Of a DNA stretch of 38,836 bases, positions 32,861-38,836 are shown piece after piece. Source of the stretch: Bdellovibrionales bacterium RIFOXYC1_FULL_37_79. GTDB lineage: Bacteria > Bdellovibrionota > Bacteriovoracia > Bacteriovoracales > Bacteriovoracaceae. Within the stretch, counting starts at the first letter, position 1; the number at the start of each line of letters is the position of its first letter. The notes under the pieces were generated by a model. The model searched no databases and was not told the DNA's origin. It saw nothing but the letters and a program-made list of their open reading frames with translations. The stretch is taken from the NCBI GenBank assembly GCA_001770015.1, contig MEQB01000045.1, positions 1 to 38,836 of the forward strand, written 5' to 3'. The translations under genes and the position numbers were made by a program.

Positions 32861-34520
32861 ATTTTAAAGGCAAATGAATTTCAAAAGTCGTGTTAGATGA
32901 TTCGTTTTGATAAAAAAGTTTGCCACCATGTTTTTCAATAATAGTGGAAGAAATACTTAAACCAAGACCAGTTCCCTCGTTCGGATTTTTGGTTGTAAAA
33001 AAAGGCTGCATAATTTTATCTTGAATGTCCGCAGGAATTCCTTTTCCGCTATCGGTAAATTTTATAATCACCTGATTGTTATCAATAAAACAATCAATTC
33101 TTATCCATTTTTCTTCTAAATTTTTAATAGCGCTGAAAGCGTTATTAAAAAGATTTAAAAACACTTGGGAAAACTGGGTTTCGCTGCAATATACTGGTAG
33201 ATTTTCAGGGTTAATATTTATCTCAATCTTAATGGCACAATTATTAAATTTTTCTTGGCAAAACGTAAGGGTTTTGGTGACTATGTCCCTAAGAATTTTA
33301 TATTCCAACTTATCCCTGCTTCCATCTCGCGAAAAACTTTGCAATCCTTGGACAATTTTGCTTATTCTACCAACGGTTAAATCGATTTGAGGTAAAAGTT
33401 GCAGCATCAATTCTTGGATATTTTCATCCTGCCTTTTGGCGGCATTTAATAAAATTTTTGAATAACCGTTGATAATTGCCAGAGGGTTGTTGATTTCGTG
33501 AGCAACCCCAGAGGCCATTTCGCCAAGACTTGCCAGCTTGGAAGAGCTTATTAAATTGGTTCTTTGCTGCTCTATTTGAATTCGATCTTTTTCAGACCGG
33601 ATCATGATGCCGACGATAGAACAAGCTGAACGTAAAAAAAGCACCTCCTTGTTGTCTAAAGAGAATTCATTTTTAATGACAAATGAAAATACCCCCTCAA
33701 CGTATTCTTCGTATTTAATTGGAAAAATATATTTTGATCTTAAAATTGATCCTTGCGGAGTCACTTTATCGCACCGGCAATCCGCATCTGTGGGTTGGAT
33801 TTCTATTCCGGTTTGAGCAACTTTTCCACAATGACCCTCTCCAACAGGTATTGTGTCGCAATAAATCCCTTGATCCTCTTCTGGCGTTTCATTACTGCGA
33901 ATATGGGAGGCGACTTTTTTAAGAGTATTATTTTTTTCAATAACAAAAATAACTCCTCTTAATACATTCTCCATCCAGTAAACATTTAAAATAATCTTTA
34001 AGGCCTCAGCTACCTTTTGATCAAGTTTAAGATTCATCGTTTGCACACGCAGAAGTTCTTTGAGCGTTTTCTCTCTCATGTACTGATTGAAAAGATTTTG
34101 CTGCATAATCTCCATATCTTTTTCAGATTCAATCCGAGAACTGATGTCGTTGGAGGTTATCTGGATGGCGTATAGTTCATTTTTATTGGTAAAAATAGGA
34201 GAATATGATGATTCAAACCAAAACCCAGTTTGTTCGGTTGGCTTAATAAAGTCCTTAGTAATGATTTCGTTTTTATTTATCACGATTTCTTCAGTTCTTT
34301 TTTTTATTTCGTCAGCAAACTGGGGAAAAAGTTCATATATAGTTTTATCCTCCAGTTTTTCCGGGGTTGAATTAACTGCCCGGGCAGCGGTTTTGTTAAT
34401 CAAGAGTATTTTGCCGTCGGATGGAGAGTAATATGTTATTGAAATTTTTGCCCGCTCAATAAGAGATTTAAAGATGTCATTAAGTGGCCATAAATTTTTA
34501 TTTTCGATAAATTCTTTCAT
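32859..34520 (-). CDS. PAS-GAF sensor histidine kinase
   Basis: A 553-aa cytoplasmic-type kinase with no clear membrane helix. Residues about 20-130 are PAS-like; about 170-305 are GAF-like with four Cys (C221, C231, C248, C250) in CDTIPVGEGHCGKVAQTG and DCRCDKV. HisKA follows with the phosphoacceptor H341 in GEMASGVAHEINNPLAII. The ATPase domain has N-box QFSQVFLNLFNNAFSAI, G1 FTDSGKGIP, the F-box PFFTTK and G2 GTGLGLSI. No response-regulator gene is adjacent, so its partner is elsewhere. It sits inverted between tRNA-Gly and tRNA-Thr, splitting a locus that is continuous in many bacteria. Confidence 0.92.
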   Translation of the reverse strand: MKEFIENKNLWPLNDIFKSLIERAKISITYYSPSDGKILLINKTAARAVNSTPEKLEDKTIYELFPQFADEIKKRTEEIVINKNEIITKDFIKPTEQTGFWFESSYSPIFTNKNELYAIQITSNDISSRIESEKDMEIMQQNLFNQYMREKTLKELLRVQTMNLKLDQKVAEALKIILNVYWMENVLRGVIFVIEKNNTLKKVASHIRSNETPEEDQGIYCDTIPVGEGHCGKVAQTGIEIQPTDADCRCDKVTPQGSILRSKYIFPIKYEEYVEGVFSFVIKNEFSLDNKEVLFLRSACSIVGIMIRSEKDRIQIEQQRTNLISSSKLASLGEMASGVAHEINNPLAIINGYSKILLNAAKRQDENIQELMLQLLPQIDLTVGRISKIVQGLQSFSRDGSRDKLEYKILRDIVTKTLTFCQEKFNNCAIKIEININPENLPVYCSETQFSQVFLNLFNNAFSAIKNLEEKWIRIDCFIDNNQVIIKFTDSGKGIPADIQDKIMQPFFTTKNPNEGTGLGLSISSTIIEKHGGKLFYQNESSNTTFEIHLPLK

Positions 34521-34665
34521 ATATTAAAAAGCATTAATTAAATGTTTATTTATTACAGTATAGGTGAGCAGACCTTTTACAAATAGTAGGGAAAAATAAA
34601 CCAAAGTATTGCATAGCGGCATTGCGATTAAGATATGTTTTTTATCAACAATGACAAAATAGACC

Positions 34666-34695
34666 TAGACATATTTCGTTTGATGACTGTATAAG
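34666..34695 (+). promoter_or_regulatory. putative promoter of tRNA-Thr-tuf
   Basis: TAGACA (34666-34671), 18-bp spacer, TATAAG (34690-34695); each matches 5 of 6 consensus bases. The start would be near 34702, 12 nt before the tRNA. Confidence 0.55.
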
Positions 34696-34713
34696 ATTTA
34701 GCAAATTGGTCAG

Positions 34714-34788
<75 letters not shown>

Positions 34789-34930
34789 CGCTAAGCCATA
34801 GGGCGCAACTTGGATAGTTAGTAGGTTTTTTCTACTTGTCAGTGGAGAGAATTTCGTTAATACTGATGTTTCAAGAAATTTGTAGGTGTTTAATTTAAAA
34901 TAATTAATAATATTTGAAGGAGAAATACAA

Positions 34931-36124
34931 ATGGCAAAAGAAAAATTTGATCGTAGTAAAACTCACGTTAACATTGGGACGATTGGGCACGTTGACCATG
35001 GTAAAACGACTCTTACTGCTGCGATAACCATGACCCTTGCTGAAATTGCTGGTAAAGGTACTATTATGACTTATGCCCAGATTGACTCAGCTCCAGAAGA
35101 AAAAGCTCGAGGTATTACAATCAATACAGCTCACGTTGAGTATGAAACGGCAACCAGACATTACGCTCACGTTGATTGTCCCGGACACGCCGACTATATC
35201 AAGAACATGATTACTGGTGCGGCGCAAATGGACGGTGCAATTTTAGTTGTTTCTGCTGGTGACGGACCTATGCCACAAACTAGAGAGCACATTCTGCTTG
35301 CTCGCCAGGTTGGTGTTCCTGCGATGGTAGTTTATATGAATAAAGTTGATCAAGTGGATGATCCTGAACTATTGGAACTTGTTGAAATGGAAATCAGAGA
35401 GCTTCTTACTTCTTATGAATTTCCTGGTGATGAAATCCCAATTATTCCGGGCTCAGCTTTAGCGGCTATGGAAAAAAGAGATCCAGAAATTGGTAAAAAC
35501 TCTATTATTAAATTGATGGCAGAGGTTGATCGTTATATTCCAACTCCAGCTAGAGAAGTTGATAAACCTTTCTTGATGCCTGTTGAAGATGTGTTCTCAA
35601 TATCAGGTCGTGGTACAGTTTGTACAGGTAGAGTGGAAAGAGGTATTGTGAAGGTTGGAGAAGAAGTTTCCATCATTGGTATTAAAGATATTCAAAAAAC
35701 TACTGTTACCGGTGTTGAAATGTTTAGAAAACTTCTTGATGAAGGTAGAGCCGGTGATAACGTGGGTCTTCTTCTTCGTGGTATTAAACGCGAAGATATT
35801 GAAAGAGGCCAGTGTGTAATTAAACCTGGTTCTGTTAATCCACATACTAAATTTAAAGGTGAAGTCTATATTCTTACCAAAGAAGAAGGTGGAAGACATA
35901 CACCAATTTTTAAAGGTTATCGACCTCAGTTTTATTTCAGAACCACTGATGTTACGGGAGCAGTTGAACTGGATCCAAGCGTTGAGATGATCATGCCTGG
36001 TGATAATACCACTTTTAATGTGGAATTGATTACCCCTATTGCAATGGAAAAAGGTCTTCGATTTGCAGTTAGAGAGGGTGGAAGAACAATTGGTGCTGGT
36101 ACAGTTTCTGAAATCATTGCATAG
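34931..36124 (+). CDS. tuf: elongation factor Tu
   Basis: The GTPase that delivers aminoacyl-tRNA to the ribosome. It has G1 GHVDHGKT, the switch [13 protein letters not shown], the specificity motif NKVD, and domains 2 and 3 in full. At 397 aa it is normal. AAGGAG lies 8 nt before the ATG. It follows tRNA-Thr, as tufB does in many bacteria, and a strong terminator closes the unit. A second tuf copy in the str operon is possible but not in this window. Confidence 0.98.
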   Translation: MAKEKFDRSKTHVNIGTIGHVDHGKTTLTAAITMTLAEIAGKGTIMTYAQIDSAPEEKARGITINTAHVEYETATRHYAHVDCPGHADYIKNMITGAAQMDGAILVVSAGDGPMPQTREHILLARQVGVPAMVVYMNKVDQVDDPELLELVEMEIRELLTSYEFPGDEIPIIPGSALAAMEKRDPEIGKNSIIKLMAEVDRYIPTPAREVDKPFLMPVEDVFSISGRGTVCTGRVERGIVKVGEEVSIIGIKDIQKTTVTGVEMFRKLLDEGRAGDNVGLLLRGIKREDIERGQCVIKPGSVNPHTKFKGEVYILTKEEGGRHTPIFKGYRPQFYFRTTDVTGAVELDPSVEMIMPGDNTTFNVELITPIAMEKGLRFAVREGGRTIGAGTVSEIIA

Positions 36125-36155
36125 TTGTTTTTTTCTTTGATTAATGTTAATTAAG

Positions 36156-36184
36156 AGGCTGATTTATATGATCAGCCTTTTTTT
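36156..36184 (+). terminator. Rho-independent terminator after tuf
   Basis: Stem AGGCTGAT/ATCAGCCT (36156-36163, 36171-36178), 7-nt loop, then a run of seven T. Confidence 0.92.
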
Positions 36185-36197
36185 GGTTTTTTAATGC

Positions 36198-36274
36198 GGG
36201 TGTATAGCACCAATTGGTAGTGCAACTGATTCCAAATCAGTAGGTTGGGGGTTCGAGTCCCTCTGCGCCCGCCA
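36198..36274 (+). tRNA. tRNA-Trp (anticodon CCA)
   Basis: A 77-nt tRNA with acceptor GGGTGTA/TGCGCCC (two G-T pairs), D-stem GCAC/GTGC, anticodon loop TTCCAAA, T-loop TTCGAGT, discriminator G and encoded CCA. The tuf - tRNA-Trp - secE order is widely conserved. Confidence 0.94.
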
Positions 36275-36285
36275 TTATCAACCAT

Positions 36286-36325
36286 AAGCAATAAAAGTAA
36301 AATTTGATTGCTTTAGTTTTATTAT
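36286..36325 (+). terminator. weak terminator-like hairpin after tRNA-Trp
   Basis: AAGCAAT (36286-36292) and ATTGCTT (36307-36313) with a 14-nt loop, followed by a T-rich but broken run. Confidence 0.35.
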
Positions 36326-36383
36326 TTAGATTATAAATAATGCTGGTTGGAGTATATTTTTTGCCTTTTATATAAGATAATGC

Positions 36384-36412
36384 TTGTCAATTTCTTGATA
36401 AATTGCAATAAG
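36384..36412 (+). promoter_or_regulatory. possible secE-nusG promoter
   Basis: TTGTCA (36384-36389), 17-bp spacer, AATAAG (36407-36412). A competing candidate is TATAAG at 36371-36376 with a poorer -35. One of them may drive secE-nusG-rplK-rplA. Confidence 0.3.
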
Positions 36413-36471
36413 TGTGGACAAAATCAATTTTTTGCAGCATATAGGTTTCCGGCTTACCTAAAAGGGGATGT

Positions 36472-36858
36472 ATGGCAATTTTGAAAAGTGAAGATAGTTC
36501 AAAGTGGGTCAATGGCTTTGTTGCTATTCTTTGTGCGCTCGTCGCTTATATTAGTATTCAATTTGTAATGACTGTCGGAGAATGGTTTGATTTGGAAGCG
36601 AAAATAAATCATTTTATCATTATCGGGCAAATGGTGGGTGTTTTTGTCGGTGTTGTGGCTTTTACGGTAGTGATGAAAAATAAAAATGCTATTCAATACT
36701 TACAGGAAGTTTATGGTGAGCTAGTTAAAGTTATTTGGCCAGATAAAGATGCTGCCTTAAAAGCCACTGTCGGTATTCTTATTGGAATATGTATGGTAAG
36801 CGGTTTTCTTGTTATGGTAGATTGGATATGCAGAAAACTTCTGAGTCTTATATATTAG
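36472..36858 (+). CDS. secE: preprotein translocase subunit SecE (three-helix form)
   Basis: The essential small clamp subunit of the SecYEG channel. The conserved amphipathic segment YLQEVYGELVKVIWPDKDA and the final membrane helix (VGILIGICMVSGFLVMVDWI) define the family. Two further N-terminal membrane helices (about 14-35 and 48-66) give 128 aa, the three-helix type of E. coli, rather than the short single-helix type of most bacteria. AGGGGATGT precedes the ATG. It is followed by nusG after 24 nt. Confidence 0.94.
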   Translation: MAILKSEDSSKWVNGFVAILCALVAYISIQFVMTVGEWFDLEAKINHFIIIGQMVGVFVGVVAFTVVMKNKNAIQYLQEVYGELVKVIWPDKDAALKATVGILIGICMVSGFLVMVDWICRKLLSLIY

Positions 36859-36882
36859 AATTATTATTGGGAAAACAAGATT

Positions 36883-37509
36883 ATGAGTAATCCACAAGAA
36901 CAAGAAAAAACCATGGTAGAGGCTGAAATGGAAGCAAGAGATACGCTTGAAGGCCAGCTTTCAGACGGGAACTCACCTGAATTCAAGTGGTTTGTCGTAA
37001 GAACATCAACCGGACAAGAAAATAAGGTCGCAAAAGCTCTCAGGGAAAAAATAATTAATACAAAATTAACAGAATATTTTGCAGAAGTTATGGTTCCAGA
37101 GGAAACAGTAGTATCAAATGTAAACGGTAAAAAAAGAAAGATTAAGAAAAAATTTTTTCCAGGGTATGTTCTCATTAAAATGATCATGAATGAGAAAAGT
37201 TGGCATATGATCAAAAACACCGACAAGATCACAGGTTTTGTTGGTGGGACAAAAGATAAACCCCAACCTCTTAGTGATGAAGAAGCAGCATATATGACGA
37301 ATCAGGCTCAGGAGGGTTTCAAGCAACCAAGAACCGCAATAAATTTTTCAGAAGGTGAAACGGTTAAGGTTATTGAGGGTCCTTTTGCTTCTTTTGTGGG
37401 TACGGTTGAAACAGTAAATGAAAAAGGTAAAGTTAAAGTCAACGTTTCGATTTTTGGAAGACCGACTCCAGTGGAGTTAGATATTTCACAAGTAGAAAAA
37501 ATATCGTAG
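36883..37509 (+). CDS. nusG: transcription termination/antitermination factor NusG
   Basis: Binds RNA polymerase and links it to Rho or the ribosome. It has the NGN domain (KWFVVRTSTGQENKVAKAL, then FFPGYVLIKM and ITGFVGG) and the KOW domain (EGETVKVIEGPFASFVGTVE). The N-terminal 25 residues are acidic and extend beyond the E. coli form, giving 208 aa. Conserved order secE-nusG-rplK-rplA. Confidence 0.97.
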   Translation: MSNPQEQEKTMVEAEMEARDTLEGQLSDGNSPEFKWFVVRTSTGQENKVAKALREKIINTKLTEYFAEVMVPEETVVSNVNGKKRKIKKKFFPGYVLIKMIMNEKSWHMIKNTDKITGFVGGTKDKPQPLSDEEAAYMTNQAQEGFKQPRTAINFSEGETVKVIEGPFASFVGTVETVNEKGKVKVNVSIFGRPTPVELDISQVEKIS

Positions 37510-37535
37510 AAAACGAGTTTATGTAGGAGATAACA

Positions 37536-37964
37536 ATGGCTAAGAAAGTAGTAGGATTTATTAAACTTCAAATACCTGGAGCAAAAGCGAACCCAGCACC
37601 ACCAATTGGTCCAGCTCTTGGACAAAAAGGTGTAAATATAATGGAATTTTGTAAGGCATTTAATGCTAAAACCCAAAAGAGTCCGGGAGTTTTGTTGCCA
37701 ACAATTATTACCGTTTATTCAGACCGATCATTTACTTTTGTTACGAAAACACCGCCCGCATCTTATCTCTTGAAAGACAGGTTAAAGCTTGCGAAAGCTT
37801 CCCATAAACCGGGCACTGAAGTTGCGGGAACAGTTTCCAGGAAAGTGGTTGAAGAAGTGTTGAAAACAAAAGAAGTTGACCTAACGGCTGCATCTCTTGA
37901 AGCTGGCATGAGAACAATCGAAGGTTCTGCCAGATCAATGGGGCTGAAATTAGATTACAAGTAA
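37536..37964 (+). CDS. rplK: 50S ribosomal protein L11
   Basis: Binds the GTPase-associated region of 23S rRNA. It has the N-terminal [45 protein letters not shown] and the C-terminal rRNA-binding end [10 protein letters not shown]. The length of 142 aa is standard. GTAGGAG lies before the ATG. Confidence 0.98.
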   Translation: MAKKVVGFIKLQIPGAKANPAPPIGPALGQKGVNIMEFCKAFNAKTQKSPGVLLPTIITVYSDRSFTFVTKTPPASYLLKDRLKLAKASHKPGTEVAGTVSRKVVEEVLKTKEVDLTAASLEAGMRTIEGSARSMGLKLDYK

Positions 37965-38024
37965 AACAAATTTATTATTAAAGTTAATTACGGGAGATTT
38001 GTCATAGAGCAAGTCGTTTGAACC

Positions 38025-38030
38025 GGGAGG
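38025..38030 (+). promoter_or_regulatory. ribosome binding site deciding the rplA start
   Basis: GGGAGG directly abuts the first in-frame ATG (38031) but is 6 nt from the second (38037), so the second is the likely start. In some bacteria L1 represses this mRNA by binding near such a site; not shown here. Confidence 0.65.
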
Positions 38031-38036
38031 ATGAAG

Positions 38037-38744
38037 ATGGGAAGAGAAAAATCAAAAAAGAGTATTGAAGCTCATAAGAAGTATGATTCACGCAAGCGCT
38101 ATTCGATTGATGAGGCTCTTAAATTAGTGAAGGAATTAGCTTTCGCAAAATTTGATGAATCAATTGATGTTGCTTTTAATTTGGGTGTTGATCCGAAGCA
38201 TGCAGATCAAATGATCAGAGGTGCGATCACAATGCCTGGGGGAACGGGTAAAGAGGTAAGAGTTCTGGTTATTACGTCTGGTGAGAAACTAAAAGAAGCT
38301 GAACAAGCTGGCGCTGACTTTGTCGGCGGTGATGATATGGTCAATAAGATTCAAGGTGGCTGGATGGATTTTGATAAGGTGATTGCCAGTCCGGATATGA
38401 TGGGAAAACTTGGTAAAATTGGTCGAGTTTTGGGGCCTAGAGGCTTAATGCCGAATCCGAAACTTGGAACCGTAACAAACGATATTGGAAAAGCCGTGGA
38501 AGAGCAAAAAGCAGGTAAGGTTGAGTATCGAACTGAAAAAACTGGTATTGTTCATGTGCCTATTGGCAAAAAATCTTTTGATGAAGATAAAATTAAAAAG
38601 AATTTTAATGCTATCTTGTCAGCGATTATGAAAGCAAAACCGGCTAGCGCAAAAGGAACCTATCTTAAGAGTTTGACGGTAAGTTCAACCATGGGTCCTG
38701 GAATTAAAATTGATACATTAGAAGCAGTTGCAGTTGCTAGTTAG
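38037..38744 (+). CDS. rplA: 50S ribosomal protein L1
   Basis: Forms the L1 stalk at the tRNA exit site and can repress its own operon. It has [20 protein letters not shown], the internal [19 protein letters not shown] and the C-terminal [20 protein letters not shown]. Starting at 38037 gives 235 aa, the usual size. Next in the normal order would be rplJ, beyond the right edge. Confidence 0.98.
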   Translation: MGREKSKKSIEAHKKYDSRKRYSIDEALKLVKELAFAKFDESIDVAFNLGVDPKHADQMIRGAITMPGGTGKEVRVLVITSGEKLKEAEQAGADFVGGDDMVNKIQGGWMDFDKVIASPDMMGKLGKIGRVLGPRGLMPNPKLGTVTNDIGKAVEEQKAGKVEYRTEKTGIVHVPIGKKSFDEDKIKKNFNAILSAIMKAKPASAKGTYLKSLTVSSTMGPGIKIDTLEAVAVAS

Positions 38745-38836
38745 GAATTAATGTTGTTTTGTGGGGTTGAAGAAGGTCGGTTCTAACAATTAAAAAATGT
38801 TTTGAATAAATCCTGCCTGAAATCTCCCTCCTAGAA
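38745..38836 (+). promoter_or_regulatory. possible L10 leader (rplJ) region, cut by the window edge
   Basis: Ninety-two bases after rplA with no start of rplJ yet. Many bacteria have an RNA leader here that binds the L10-L12 complex. The stretch GGGTTGAAGAAGGTCGG followed by TCCTGCCTGAAA could be part of one, but the structure is incomplete and not verified. Confidence 0.3.

Noticed and set aside
34521-34713. Attachment-site duplication of the tRNA-Gly 3' end beyond the histidine kinase
   Set aside because: No copy of the tRNA-Gly 3' sequence is seen there, and no integrase is present.

Overview
The window looks like a chromosomal segment of a low-GC, motile, Gram-negative bacterium. The outer-membrane markers are LpxC, lipoproteins, a TonB-like protein, and the FlgH and FlgI flagellar rings. 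Gene content and base composition fit the Bdellovibrionota / former Deltaproteobacteria (Bacteriovorax-like) best, but this placement is an inference without any database search.

Layout. (1) 150-8474, minus strand: a flagellar rod/hook operon, flgF-flgG-flgA-flgH-flgI-flgJ-flgM-flgN-flgK-flgL. It carries the rod proteins, the P- and L-rings, the anti-sigma factor, the export chaperone and both hook-junction proteins. (2) 8725-13860, plus strand: xseB, a pseudo-patatin lipoprotein, a class A penicillin-binding protein and a TonB-like protein. (3) 13888-16744, minus strand: a small unknown protein, gcvH-gcvT and folD, i.e. glycine cleavage and one-carbon folate metabolism. (4) 16868-19069, plus strand: ruvC-ruvA-ruvB. 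(5) 19177-28545: an accessory island of about 9.5 kb. (6) 28921-32464, plus strand: lpxC, proS and a 23S rRNA methyltransferase. (7) 32567-38744: the conserved tRNA-tuf-secE-nusG-rplK-rplA locus. Its tRNA-Thr/Tyr/Gly group is separated from tRNA-Thr-tuf by an inverted PAS-GAF histidine kinase gene.

The island holds the unusual content. It contains an AbiE-type nucleotidyltransferase toxin-antitoxin pair with a visible promoter and inverted-repeat operators. It contains an exported protein joining a caspase/CHAT-like His-Cys domain to a C-terminal beta-propeller, followed by a small exported Cys-rich protein. A helix-turn-helix/STAS-like/GHKL-ATPase protein is paired with a DUF4325-type STAS-like protein. 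There is also an exported protein-kinase-fold protein, and a decayed Wadjet (JetABCD) locus with only the JetC ATPase tail and an apparently full-length JetD.

The most novel candidates are the exported caspase-like/propeller operon (possibly leaderless), the exported kinase-like protein and the HTH-STAS-ATPase/DUF4325 pair. Among the core genes, FlgG appears to be translated with a Sec-like signal peptide, and the patatin-like lipoprotein has Gly in place of the nucleophile Ser. Functions are assigned from motifs read by eye; nothing was searched or computed.
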